Notes: generated by a model from the sequence alone, not told the origin. A stretch of 59,702 bases of DNA from Apostichopus parvimensis (GCA_000934455.1 KN883329.1:75497-135198), one strand, 5' to 3'; positions 37,901-50,383 are shown, counted from the first letter of the stretch. A program made the numbers and translations.

Positions 37901-40900
37901 CTCTTTCAACAAGGCCAGTTTTATGGTACTGTAAGTTACCATGACACCCACACATATATACCCAGGAGAGTAACAGCACTAAACCTGAGATCAACTATAC
38001 CATGACTGAAAGAGCTGACTCTGGTTCCACAGGGACCAATTAAATACAGGTCTGAAAAATATGACTGTCCCCACATACAAGAAATAAAAGCCAAATTTGA
38101 AATAAGCCAATATCAGTTGGAATCGAGAGCAGGCAACAAAGCCAGTCCCACCAGATCGTTAAGAGAGTTACCACACAAGCAATTTTAATTAAGATCAAAA
38201 ACCAACCAATTACAATCAATCCTGTTCGTTTGGGTAAACTAACTTAACTCGGTTAGGTGAGGAAAGGCACATAGCACCCTAAGCATTCCAATAACCAATT
38301 AAAAGGCTGAAAGAAAACCAAGAACTTTAATGAAGAAAAGTAATGCCTAATTTGCAGCGGTGGAATTTTCAAATTTTTGAAATGCCATATCGGTGAATAC
38401 ATTTGGTTCTTAATATGTACTTGACGTTAACAACAGAAATGCTGTGTTTGAGGAAGTATGTCAATGTTCACGCAAAAAAACCAAGCTGGCTAAATCAATT
38501 CTGTAACCCTCTGTTAATCACAAGATAATTTATTCAAGAGCAAAAAACATTTTCGAAACAAGACAGAGCTGGATATTCTATCATCTGTAACACAGTTAGA
38601 TCTACAAAATGCAAACAGTAATGAAACGTGATACCTTGTTATCTTTAGCTGTATCGTTTATACACTGTGCTGTGGGTATTGACCGCAGCTGTATGTACTG
38701 ACTGTACACTAGTGTCAAATTACCGATGGTAGCAAGCTGTGTGTGTATATTCTGGGATCGATGGTGGTGTCTAAACCCTTCTGTTACACCTCATTCGAAA
38801 CTAGGTCAGATTACCGGCATTAGATGTTTCTTTTTGCACGAGTCTTCACACCGTTTAAATGTCAAATCAGGTCAGGAACTAAAAATGCGTGACTTGAGAT
38901 TCGAAAGCCCAGTCCTGTCAGTTGCTTTCAAGTACTCAGTTGCCCAATTACCAAGTTCTACTTTCCATACGATGCAAAAAATTCCCCTCACTTTGTTTGC
39001 TAGAGTTTAAAATTTCGATTTCAATTTACAACTTTCAAGTTTAATCCGTATCACCCAGTGGTTCAGATTTTACTGTTTTAAGGTGCTGTTTTGACCCCAA
39101 CCCTAATTGCATGTGTAACTGCCCTGCAGCATGTGTGAAATAATTGGACAGCCAAATTTGGAGAAATCGTGCCAAAATGTGCTTTCTTTTTCCAATTTCT
39201 TTTAGCGAAAAAATTGGGTCATATTGAGGTATACAAATAACCAGTGGAACTCAAGAATTGCTTTATTTTTAATATTACATGTTGCCTTCATTGGATTACT
39301 AGCAGTCTCAGGTCAAGGAAATGATGTATACTTAATTTTACTTCACAATATCGGAGAAAAGTACTCAGCCACATGAAAGAAGCAGTGATGTTGAAATTTA
39401 AATTAAAATTGAATTCATCAAGACCACAGAGGGAATGTATATATACAGATTTTTGTCACCGTTAGTACACAGCTATGTCTATATATATATGTATACCTGC
39501 AATTAGTACGTAGCCCAGTGCTATAACATTTAAAGCCATATGGTCTGGAATTTACAATAATCTGCTTCTTCAAGAAAACATGGAATGCTAATGTTCTTTG
39601 CAATAGAACATGTACAGTACCTGTCATTAGGCAAATTACGAGAATTCTAAAAATATTTCAAAGAAAGAGAGAGAGACAAATATTCCATGACAGTTAATGG
39701 AAATATTACCACAAAACTGCACTTTGCATGCATCTTATACCAAGGAGGAAACATTGATATGTTACAACAATGAAGTAGATCGACGCAAAATTTCCATAAA
39801 TTTTTTGCACACAAAACAAATATAGATTCATATACTGCATGGGATATTGGCACTTGCAGTTTCTATTATGGAATGTTACAGCACATACATGTGTAAGGAT
39901 GAAGTCAAGAGGCTGTGGATGAAGCTTTTGTTTTTTTTAAGATGATCATTCAGTAAACTATACTTTGCCACATTTCAAAAATCCTGTCAGCCAAATCTAA
40001 GTTTTCTTTACAAAGAAAGATATTACAGAGCAAGATCCATAACCATAGCACTAAGAGGCCCAATTTCTCATGAAGGCGAGTCAATGGAGCTATATATAAC
40101 AATTGTTTCGTACGGACTCAAAATTTGAACAGATTTTCATTCCTCATCAGTTACCCTAGATTAATCAATTCTATACTGAGAGTATATTTTGAGTCATTCA
40201 ACTATTAAAATGGTAATGGTCTGTGGGTATTAAACGATTTGAAACCATCCCATTTTTTTCTGTTTTTGAAATAACACCAGGCTTTTGCAAGTATCCACCA
40301 CTCCCACCCGAATCAAGACCAATTCAAAACTATTGGAATAAGTACAAGTATTACAACTTTAAGCCAATCATAGCCTACCCTTATCTCAATTTCTGTGACA
40401 TCGATTCTCTTCAAGGAAATCTCTGATAGTATTTCCTTTCATTTCCTCAATCCTTTTTAAGTCTAAACGTAGTAAAACTGGGACACATTAATCTTTTAGA
40501 TGGATGCCCTATCTTCTTAAATCTTCTTAAATTCTATGTTTGTAAATTGCAGTCATTCCTACTAAAAGTAGAATTTTCTATCATAGCTCCAGGGCAGGAT
40601 AACACTAATGGGACATGTAGAATGAGATATATTCAACAAAAACTAGATGCTAGTCTTTTACTACTTCCAGTCCACATAAGATTGCCATAAATTGAGTGTG
40701 TTGACTCCACCAGCAAAATATTTGATCGAAGTATCTTAACAGCAAAAAATACGTCCTTTAGTATATTAATTGCAAGAAACCTGGCTGGGATTTCCGCCAA
40801 TTTGCAACTTGTCAAGGCAAATGGTACTTGCTAAGCCAAATACATTGATAAAGCAAAATTAGCCAGCAGATAAACAATATTTGAGATAAATGGACGTAGC

Positions 40901-43900
40901 TCAATGTATGTACTCACATTTTTTTTTTCAACGCTAACTTAAAATTACCAAATCACACTATCTTTACAACTACATTCACCACCGATGGAACAATCCACAT
41001 TTAAGCCCTGGTTTGGGAAGTTTTACTGTCTCATCAAGAGATCATCTCCCTTATTTGTCACTACACCCATCCATAACTTTCTAATTCACTCATTGTGCAG
41101 TTGTACACCATTATTTTCCAATACCATCTCCCAATTCCATTTTCCCACCAGTATGAAATTGCAGTTCTTTGCATCAAAACCTCTATTAAAATCTTTGTAA
41201 AACCCCAGGGGCCCTCAGCTGCATTACCATCCAGCTTGAGCTTCTTGTGAAATTTCTCAACATGATTAACATGGGCACTTCCACTGAAAAGTGTGGTAGA
41301 TTATGAGATTCAGAGTACTTAAGCTACTGTACTGGTCAAAAACTTGATTACTGGGAAAATTGTACTCATATAAAGGAATAAAATTCTTTGTCTCTAATAC
41401 AGAGATGACAGGCTGCTGAAATACCACTGACATGTCAAACTGATGAGTAAGCCTAGGCTGCCTTGCCTAATAATCTTTAACACTTGAACTAAAGCAGATT
41501 GTTACAATGCCAAAGCCTCAGAGCTCCTTGAGAACTGTTGTCAAGTTGGAAAGAAGTAGTGTACAGTTCATCAAATCTATTGTTGTTGGTATCAATAGGA
41601 GTTTTATCCCATAGAAATGGGATTGAAAAGACTTGCTGGGAGCATACATTCAACAATACTAAAGTATTACTAATCCTTTTGAGCTTCTAGTGCCAAGGAA
41701 TTACTGGGCTGTAAATTCTAGTATGGGCCAGTTGAAATTTAAGACAGTTGGTAGCAGCAGTTTTTGAAGATCTACCAAAGTAGATTTGATAAAACAAGGA
41801 AGTAAAGGTGGCATGAGAGATGGAAAGTCCATACTACTAGTACTACTTAATAACCAATTGATGTGAAATTTATAAATGACAGGGTAACAAAAGAGACAAC
41901 AACACAAATATAACAAAGATCACATGAGCAAACCTATGAGCCTAACCTTAACCTATGAGCAAAATGACAGTACAGTAGCAAGTTAGTAGCTTGGCATATT
42001 ATAACTCTCTCAATTGTTCTTTATTTTTTTAAATATTCCATTTCAAAATTGACATGCAAGTAAATTGAGAACAGAGAACCTATGATAATGGTCTCCACTG
42101 ATATCAGAGCTACAGTATAAGAGATTGATCTAGCTCTGAAAAACACCTGAAGAACACGAAAAGCAAGAAAGTAAGGCGATTCCTCAATTTTTATGATTTT
42201 ATTTTTTGGTTTACTCAATAACAGGCTATACATCCCATTTAAAACCTTCTCCAACATGAAATGTATTTTGCTCAGATACTGTACACTATACGGGGCGGCT
42301 ATGGTTCATCACAATGATAAAAACATGATAGTTGGGTTTGCATCTTCAAGTGGCTATGTCATCTTGCCTGGCTTTACTGGAAACATTATCTGAACAGCAA
42401 TACTTTACTTAATGTCTGGAGGAGGTAGTGCAGTCCAAAAGGAAACCAAAATCTTTTACTTGTACGGATACTATAAACACTCAATTAAGTATAGGTTTTG
42501 CTATATAGAGGTCTGAGCACTATTCAAACTGCTTATGATTGTCACACACACACATTCACACTCACACACATTTATACATGGCTAATGTGATCTATTCTCA
42601 AGCAAGAGACAGGCATGAGATCAGAGTGGTAACCTTATTCCTGCCCTGACATACGCCACACCACTCACCCCCTGCACCTCTGTTTAAGGGGTTACAGTAT
42701 ATGGGTGAGGCAGGGGTGGACATGCAGAAATTGATCTATCTGACAGGAAGGAGGAAAATAGGAAATTACCCAAGGCCTCGGGATATAAAAGCAGAGTTCA
42801 AGGAAGAGAGTGACATTTAACACGTCATTAGCTAACTAATATTTACACCCTACTGTAGCAATCAATGGTGGAAGATGTTATATAGATCAATCATGGAATA
42901 CCAAGTACTTCTATGGCTGGATCTTAGACTTTGCTGCAAACTTGCCTAGAATATTGAAGGTCAAGCCAGCTGTAAGTGATCTTCCAAACAGAGCCACATC
43001 TCTCCTCGGGGCATTTTAACAAATTAGGACTGCAGCATTTATAGGACCATTCTTCACTTTTTCTAAACCAGAGAAAGCTTTCAATGGTGGAGGAACCCAT
43101 AACCTATAAGTTGCCAACATTTCTCTCCATTTTTGAACACGTACATAAAAGAAAAATACTAAGATTACCTCTTCACAACATTAACATGTTCATTTCCCAT
43201 GACCTGCCTAATTGTGTGCTTTCTATTGACGAACACAACCAGGTCCGAAATGAAAATAACAATTATGTAAACACAGACAGAATCCACTCTTGCCTCAGCC
43301 TACAGTACATCTCGGGAGAAATGGTTCTTCAAGGTACTGCACTCCAGTGATCTAACAAGATTACCCGAGGGCTGTTTGTCCTGAGTTTAAAAGGGGGTAA
43401 AATGACAGCATTACTGTGCAACTGGATACAACCAAAGTATTTTCATTTCCATCTTAGATAAACAGTCTTTATACAGTCACAGCCCATAAGTTGTCAGTCA
43501 AAACCAATGTAAAAGAATTGGATGTGCTGTTAAAAAAAAAAAAACGTTTATTACCTTCCTTTATAGCTATACTGTATGAGCCCTACCGTAGGCCATGTAC
43601 TTATGGAGTTGCACAGATTCTTAGCCCATAGAGTACTGTGCATAAAAAGTAGATTTTTTCAAGATTGCTACATGAATAGTTCCCCACAATAGACTTACAT
43701 AAAACCTACAAACCTAACTCAATTTTCACTAAATTTTGAAAAGTCTCACTGCCCATCATAGATGGCATATACTTAACCATCGGATAATTTCAATGACAAA
43801 AAATTTTCAAAACCAGGTGACTTTTGACATCATCACATGGCTTAAATCTCATTACTTGGGCCTTAAAGACGACAGGGGTATTTCTGTAGCATCATTACAA

Positions 43901-44502
43901 TACAACTTCATTCATACCTGAGCATTCATGACGAGGCTTATACAAATACCGTAACATGATAACATCTCATTTATTGCTTATTATGAAGAGATGCAGTGAT
44001 GACATAGCACAGCAGAATGGTGTCCCTGTTACACTGACTCAGTAACAGTAATATGATAGTTATCCAAAGACTGCAGTGTACAGAACATGATACTCAATTG
44101 TATTATGGAGTGTACCTATACTAATTAGGCCATATAAATTAAAACTGTACATGGCGCACCAGCAAATTTCTACAACAGTGATCAACATATCTACCCAATA
44201 ATGGCAAAATTTCAAGTCAGATTACTGCTTCAAAATTGATAATTAAGAGTTAGTTACTAATAGAACAAGCTTGTATTATATTTGTGTATTTCCATTTCAT
44301 TTGACAGAGCCTGTTCAAAGAATCTCTTTCGAGATCCGGCTTTAGGAATCCCAATTGATTTCAAGTTGGTCAGCATCATGATTGATCTCGAGAGTAAGGC
44401 AAAATATGTCACCAAAACAGTACTAGTATTGTTCGATACCGGTGACAAATGCCTACAGTGGTATAACGACCTTCCTTACTGGTTTCGAACATTCAATCAG
44501 TG

Positions 44503-44640
44503 TCCATGGCCTAGTTGGTTAGGGTGTCCACATATAAAGCGGGGTCCCGGCTTCGAATCCTGGTGGAGGCTGGAAGTTTTTTCACTGTTCTCGATTTTCC
44601 AACTCACTACAATTTCTCAAATCGCTACAATTTCAATACA
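44503..44640 (+). mobile_element. tRNA-derived SINE, near full-length copy
   Basis: Has a pol III A-box TGGCCTAGTTGG (44507-44518) and B-box GGCTTCGAATCC (44549-44560) with tRNA-like spacing, followed by a non-tRNA tail (GGTGGAGGCTGGAAGT, TTTTCCAACTCACTACAATTTC) shared with the copy at 19911. The A- and B-box pair plus a repeated 3' body is the standard make-up of a tRNA-derived SINE. The 144-codon ORF running through it (44282-44716) is a chance frame. Confidence 0.85.
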
Positions 44641-44927
44641 TACCATTTTCCACCTCCCCAGGCAATGTCTGTTGCGAAAATCTTCTGAGCCAATTTACCC
44701 CGGGCACTGTGGTTAAAATTCCCAATGTTGATCATGGTCTAAGACCCCCTTCCCTCTCTTGTGATTCTAGCAATGTCATTACATATTCTACTGTGTCCTT
44801 TGTAAAGAGGGCAATTATGTAGGTGAAACAGGTTCTTAGTTCTGCTTACGTTTTTACAAAAAATCAATATCTCAATCAAGATCCAACCTTTCCTAGATGC
44901 AGCATAGTCATTTAACAGCATTTCCAG

Positions 44928-45512
44928 ACTTACACAATGTGACATAGTCAACCGAAGAACCATGCTGATGATATATATACGGACTTACACAATGTGATAC
45001 AGTCAACTGAAGAACCGTGTTGATGATATATACTGTAGTACCTCTAGACTTACACAATGTGACATAGTCAACTGAAGCACCTTGCTTTATGATTTATACT
45101 GTAGTACCTCTAGACTTATACACAATGTGACATAGTCAACTGAAGAACCGTGTTGATGATATATACTGTAGTACCTCTAGACTTACACAACATAGTCAAC
45201 TGAAGAACCGTGCTGAATGCTGATGATATATACTGTAGTACCTCTAGACTTACACAACATAGTCAACTGAAGAACCGTGTTGATGATATATACTGTAGTA
45301 CCTCTAGACTTACACAATGTGACATAGTCAACTGAAGAACCGTGTTGATGATATATACTGTAGTACCTCTAGACTTACACAATGTGACATAGTCAACTGA
45401 AGCACCTTGCTTCATGATTTATACTGTAGTACCTCTAGACTTACACAATGTGACATAGTCAACTGAAGAACCGTGCTGATGATATAGACAGTACTGTAGT
45501 GCCTCTACACTT
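44928..45512. repeat. Minisatellite of nine units, 54-67 bp
   Basis: Units begin GACTTACACAATGTGACATA at about 44928, 44982, 45047, 45113, 45180, 45247, 45307, 45372 and 45438. The consensus continues with GTCAACTGAAGAACCGTG, TTGATGATATATACTGTAGT and ACCTCTA. Variation is mostly small indels: copies 6 and 7 lack TGTGA, copies 3 and 8 share CACCTTGCTT, and copy 6 has an ATGCTGA duplication. The shared variants suggest higher-order duplication of blocks. A decayed tenth start is at about 45509. Confidence 0.92.
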
Positions 45513-46179
45513 TACATGATGCACAGGTAGGAGAGTTTGGTGAATTTGGTAATTATGTGCATGATCTGTTTCAATTACCTATATTATCATATTTTGGGTC
45601 TTTTTTTTTAATGATCTTATATTGCATGGATCACCAGCATTCATATCATGACATACCATTGCGTGTATGTGCCCGGAGGTGGAAGACAGCTCCCTGGTAC
45701 ATGGAAGCCAGGCAGCAAATAATGTGTGTGTGTATAGAAATAATAGAGAATACTGTGTGATGCAGGGTTTGCCCTGGAGGTAGGAGGGCATCCTTTTTTT
45801 TTATCACTTTTTTTCTGCATGAAACATGCTTTCTATCAAAAAAGTGCAAGACAGGTTATATGTCACAGTAAAATATTGGTATCTCGTAAACAGTATACAC
45901 TAAGCTCTTGCAAGATACAAGATATTTTACATTAAATTTTACAATTATTCTACGATCCTTCATTAAGGGCCTTCAAGTAAAACCTAATCTGACAACTGAA
46001 ATGTAGAGAATAGTCAAATAAAACTGATCATGAGAAAGATAGGATATTAGTGATGCAGAAAGAAATCACATCATGTATGGGGTAGCCTGCTTTTCAAAAT
46101 TTTGTCTTCAAGTTGCCACGGCACTGCCTGACTGAGAAGTTTGGCCAAAGATTCGTTACAAACTACTTGTGATCATATA

Positions 46180-46554
46180 CGGGGTGGGCAACCTTTTCGA
46201 ATGAATGGGCCCGATATAAGGAGTGAAAAATTGATTGGGCTGCACCGCACCTAACCAACGACCTACTGTTGATTTCAAACCTTTGATTCCGAGGACATGC
46301 AAGCAATTGGTGTGTGTACTTAATCTGTATTCACAAAAATATATTGTCAATACAGTACAGTTGATAATTAATAGGGGATAATAGGCCTACCTGACAGCAT
46401 CATTAGTGCCAATAAATTCTAAGCAGCTAGCTCGTTTTTTTGTGATGATGTAAAATAGATTGATTTTTTCTCTTTTTCTTGAGACATCTCACGGGCCGCA
46501 AAAAATGACTGGCGGGCTGCATTTGGCCCGTGGGCCGTAGGTTGCCCACCCCTC
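46180..46554. mobile_element. Non-autonomous hAT-type DNA transposon
   Basis: The left end CGGGGTGGGCAACC and right end GGTTGCCCACCCCT form a terminal inverted repeat of 13 matching bases. Inside, GGGCCCGATA, CACGGGCCGCAAAAAATGAC and GGGCTGCATTTGGCCCGTGG are the GGGCCGC-rich subterminal repeats typical of hAT MITEs that start CAGGGGTGGGCAAC (family knowledge). About 375 bp, no transposase. An 8-bp target duplication is not clean, so the ends may have decayed. Confidence 0.85.
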
Positions 46555-48423
46555 CTATACAGTATGAACCTGCAGTTGATCGCATTGAAACATAAATTTT
46601 TTCAAAATTTGTCTCCTATTCTTAGCATAAATCCCATCATGTAGATCTACCTGTATTGTACATGCAATCTGTACAGCTGTGTGCATCTTTCATATATACA
46701 AATTCAACAAGCAATTCCAATTAGTTAGAACGATAGGTTTAATTAATGGATTTTGTTTGGACATGAAAAATTTACTGGTACCATTTCCATTTTAATTTCT
46801 TCAATTGGCATGAAAGCCTGGTGCCTACTAGGCTACTACTGTAGCATTGTTCATCACTTAGTGAAAATTCAATAGACCATGGGAAATGAATTTATTTTCA
46901 ATCTCTTTACTATTTAGTACACTAAACTAACTGAATTCAATACAAATGGCATCATAAGAATGACCAGCAGAAAAAAAGAACTTGTCTCCACCAAGAGAAA
47001 CCCTTGCAAAAGACTTCAAAGAGCTAAAGGATCCTTTCAAAAACAAAAGATGTGGTTTACAATCAATAAGAACTACCTAATTCTGCAGGCATTGTAAGTA
47101 CTAAAATAAGTGTCTTACAGTATTCATGTAGATCTTGTGCAGTCAACACTAGGTTCAGAAAGAAAAAGTGCAACATCTACTGTTTAGATCTCAATTCGAA
47201 ATGACATAATGTAAACATGTGTAGGAAAATGGAACTACCATCCAAATATACTGTACACTGACAAATACGTACAGTATATATATATATAGGCCTACCTTAT
47301 TATATTATCCAATATTAACTCCAAATAACAACATATTTTACTAATTCTGAAATTCTCTGACAAACTTTACCAGCACATCGTTAAATTGCAATTTTAAGAT
47401 AGAATATAGACTGTACTGTAAGTAAACACTGCAGAACTGTGATATTCATTGTTTAATTAATGCTAAGCACTAATTTAAACCTGGAAGATAAGAAAATCAA
47501 ATTATATATGCATCCTGTTGGAAATCTCTGCAGTGTACTGTAGCTATATATACAAAGTATTTTGTCAGTTAAGTCGTCATTAGTTAAGAGGCTGAACAAA
47601 ATGCTTGGGATCATCGCATATTATCAACTATAATTAAGTTCCATTTGTTGCGGCAGTTCTCGTGAGATTGATGTGACTCTAGCACTTATCACTGTATCAA
47701 CCATATATAGTACTAGTTAGCACTGTAGTCTACACATATTGATCATATGATTCAGCTGTTTTATACAATGTTTTATTTTGAGGGATTCAATTGATTCAAT
47801 TGAAGATGGAAGGCATATAATGATGAAGATGGTAGATCATGGAAGGCATACATAATGCTGATCTTTTTTTCGTGGTAAAATATATAATTAAGATGAAATA
47901 ATGAAAACAACAAAAAGAGAAAATAAGCTGCAAAGAGGACCTAACTGTAAATCTAATAGGAGGGAGTAAGAGTAAGAGTTGCAATGTCATCTTTCATCGA
48001 TGCCAAGAAGAACTAACCTCATCCTCACCTAAAATAGGCAATGTATATATTTCCACAAAGAGCTCTCTAAATTGCTATCAATCAAATGTCATTTGAATCA
48101 AGAGTGAAACTAGTAAAGCCATGACCCTAAATAAAAAAAAAAGTAATTCACCTAGGGAAGGCAGCAGATCAAATAAAACTAATAATTTACAAGTGGTACT
48201 GAACCCATCTGAAAAGTTCATGTCAGTCATAAAGTGTAATAGCTTCTCTGACACCTTTGATGACAGCAACTGATATCAAACGCAACAGATTATAGCAACT
48301 GGTTTATATATCTGTCCTTTAATTTAGTGAACAACTGAATATGTATAAGTACTTCAATCCAGCTTACTATACAGCCTCTCCTTTTTAGACAATTCATGCT
48401 ACTTTTAAACTAAACTAGAAACA

Positions 48424-48441
48424 CCCCCCCCCCCCCCCCCC
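48424..48441. repeat. C18 homopolymer
   Basis: Eighteen consecutive C on the plus strand (G18 in the gene's transcript). Long for an animal genome and slippage-prone. Confidence 0.9.
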
Positions 48442-49764
48442 AACATACTGTACATATCCCATTAACAAGTAAGTTTTGAATGCAGGAATACATACAGGTT
48501 TCCTTTTGGCATATTAAGTTTTCCTTTATTGAAATGATTACTGTACATAATAAAGTTACTTCAACAGGGTAGTACGTCAAGCAAGTCTTTCTCACATCAA
48601 ATTGAACCAGGGTTTGTTTGAGCAAGAGGAACAATTTAGTCACACCTAGCTACCAATTGCACCCACAGGGTATCAATAGAACCAATGAAGTGACAAAGGT
48701 TGAATTATTTTAACCAAAATTTAGTCTACATTTACAAACAGTACTGTCCTATATAAGACTAATTCAAGTGTGAAAGTGTGAATGTGAACAGTGAACACTG
48801 TACTGCAGATACTTATTTCTTTTCCAGAATTCACTTGGTTGAATAAAAGTTGTTTGTCTTTTAATCTCTTTCACTAGAAATCCAAAAGAACAGAAACCAA
48901 TTGTTGGAAGATAAAAGTTCATTGAGCTACTGACAACTGAAGGAGGTGTCAATTACAATTTACCTTAAAAGGTTAAGGCAGTCAACTGTAGGGTTGGACA
49001 CAAAATAGTCTAGCCCACTAATGCAGTTCTGAGGATCTCATCCAGTTTCAAATTCTTTTGATTTACTGAAATTGGAGACGCTTGGCAAAGTTGGTAGTTA
49101 GAGACAGAGGAGGAATGGGTAATTTCACCTATGATGACTGCCTTTGTAACTAGTTTTGACTTTTAAGGTAGGTGTTGAATTAGGCGCTACAGTGGGAGTT
49201 AAGGGAAAGCATGCATGTGCATGTATGTAAACAGAATTATTTTAGTTAAATGTCTTCTTCATGAAGATGGCACATAAAAGCTGTTTAGTCTAACAAACAG
49301 AATATCTAAATAAACAAGTTTATCAGGTGTGGCTATAAAATATATGTCTACAGAACCTCAGATGAAGTTGGAGCATTTCAGTAACAGCCCTAAACCATGT
49401 ATCACTGCTCTACAGGTGGATCAAAATGTTTTACAAGAAAACTGAGAAAATTACCACACCTAGAAAATTCCTAAGATGTGTAAACAAAACAATAGAACAC
49501 ATAATGTACTTAAGTGTAGCTCATTAGAGTTGGAAAATGGGTGAAAGGGAGCAACTTCCATTGTAGTGTGATCCAATATAAAAGACAAAAGGCATTTATG
49601 ATATCGAGGTATCATGGCTGTAGGGCCTAAATTGCCTAACTCACAACATATGCCTAAACGAATAGGTAAATTTGAGAAGCTGATAGCTGATGTAAACCAA
49701 GTGTCTTAAAGATGTTTTGAAGAGGTAAGATGGATTGGGTCCAATGAAGGCTGTATATGAAACA

Positions 49765-49960
49765 GGGAGCCGCCTGTGGTCCACATCTGGCACATTTTTG
49801 AAAGATTTCAATTGGCCCACAATGTTGTAGTCAGGGTATGTATTCCTTTGGGCCTACAGCCTTAACAGCATTGTCAGCATGCCATGTACAAGACTCCTCT
49901 CTAGGACCCTGTAGAAAGGTGAACTGGGAACCTCTGATAAACAACACCAGTTTCAAAAAA
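49765..49960. mobile_element. Possible hAT-like fragment
   Basis: AGGGAGCCGCCTGTGGTCCA followed by CATCTGGCACA and TTGGCCCACAATG resembles the GGCCCGC interior of hAT MITEs. No paired ends seen. Weak call. Confidence 0.25.
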
Positions 49961-50107
49961 TTGTGGGCTACATTAGCCTAGGCATCTCTACTAACAATGT
50001 TCGAACTTCATGAGTACAAAAATATCGTACAAAGTAAACCCTACTGTATGCCTTTACGTGTGCAAACACAACCATGTAATAGCAACCATGGCTAGTGGGT
50101 TACTCAC

Positions 50108-50158
50108 CTCTTCTTCACCAGGTACGGTTCCGTTGGTATCTACGGAACCCACTGACAT
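50108..50158 (-). CDS. RBPMS: RBPMS-family gene, first coding exon (N-terminus)
   Basis: These are the first 17 codons from ATG at 50158: MSVGSVDTNGTVPGEEE. The exon ends GAAGAAGAG, followed by a consensus donor gtgagt at 50107. It is phase 0, so splicing to the exon at 5648 gives [13 protein letters not shown], the same junction as in human RBPMS and RBPMS2 (family knowledge). A short, variable, unstructured N-terminus before the RRM is normal for the family. ATG at 50158 is the first in-frame ATG after an in-frame TAG at 50383-50381 and has A at -3, so it is the simplest start. However, the frame upstream stays open for 74 codons and looks protein-like (see the 50159-50380 entry). CpG is dense here compared with the surrounding intron, as expected for a 5' exon near a promoter. 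The join to exon 2 is inferred from phase and family match. Confidence 0.85.
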
Positions 50159-50380
50159 CTTTGCTCTCTTACGTATGGGTTCGTCGTTAAGACTGCTATC
50201 ATCTAAGTCACGGTCGTCGTTTGTACGGATCGCGCCGTTGGTACCAAGGCCTGATGTTGGGGTCCAAAACAGACGACTTTGTAAAGAGTTGCAGCCGGGT
50301 GCTGACGCTACCGCCAAGGGTCTACTTCCCAGTAGACTCCTCTCTGTAAAGGCCTCCGTGGTAATTTTTGCTTGCCTCGA
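50159..50380 (-). other. 5' UTR of the RBPMS-family gene, or a non-AUG N-terminal extension
   Basis: This minus-strand stretch is in frame with exon 1 and has no stop between TAG at 50383-50381 and the ATG at 50158. Its translation looks like protein in the part nearest the ATG: an acidic run (NDDRDLDDSSLNDEP) followed by a basic cluster IRKRAK that resembles a nuclear localisation signal. There is no in-frame ATG. An in-frame ACG at 50359-50357 sits in a near-optimal context (ACC before it, G after it), and in-frame CTG (50332) and TTG (50317) also occur. The stretch could be plain 5' UTR, an extension started at a near-cognate codon, or part of an exon reached from an upstream ATG exon. CpG is rich throughout. 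I see no clear TATA box, and the transcription start is not assigned. Confidence 0.45.
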
Positions 50381-50383
50381 CTA

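Larger units (their letters stand above)
32720..44250. other. Intron 1: no confident gene
   Basis: About 11.5 kb of AT-rich DNA. I see only chance ORFs (largest 149 codons at 34322-34771, of random composition), a G-rich run at 33235-33256, a 21-bp duplication at 34873-34921, an AT-rich hairpin region and scattered TACTGTAC motifs. No exon of a known family. Confidence 0.6.
45520..50000. other. Intron 1, 5' part: no confident gene
   Basis: Apart from the hAT element (46180-46554), a C18 run (48424-48441) and a possible hAT-like fragment near 49765, this is AT-rich sequence with chance ORFs. TACTGTAC motifs are at 47249, 47269 (inverted), 48446 and 48539. Confidence 0.6.
5649..50107 (-). other. 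Intron 1 of the RBPMS-family gene (about 44.5 kb)
   Basis: The intron is bounded by the gtgagt donor at 50107 (exon EEE) and the TTTCAG acceptor at 5649 (exon VRTLF). Length is 44,459 nt. It is AT-rich and full of small repeats; none of the ORFs inside has recognisable homology. Long first introns that separate the N-terminus from the RRM are typical of the family in vertebrates (known). Alternative promoters inside such introns are also common, so the CpG-rich ORF at 31627-31845 deserves attention. The intron assumes that exons 1 and 2 are spliced directly; additional small exons in between cannot be excluded. Confidence 0.75.

Noticed and set aside
44282-44716. 144-codon plus-strand ORF
   Set aside because: Runs straight through the SINE at 44503-44640, so the frame is a by-product of the insertion.
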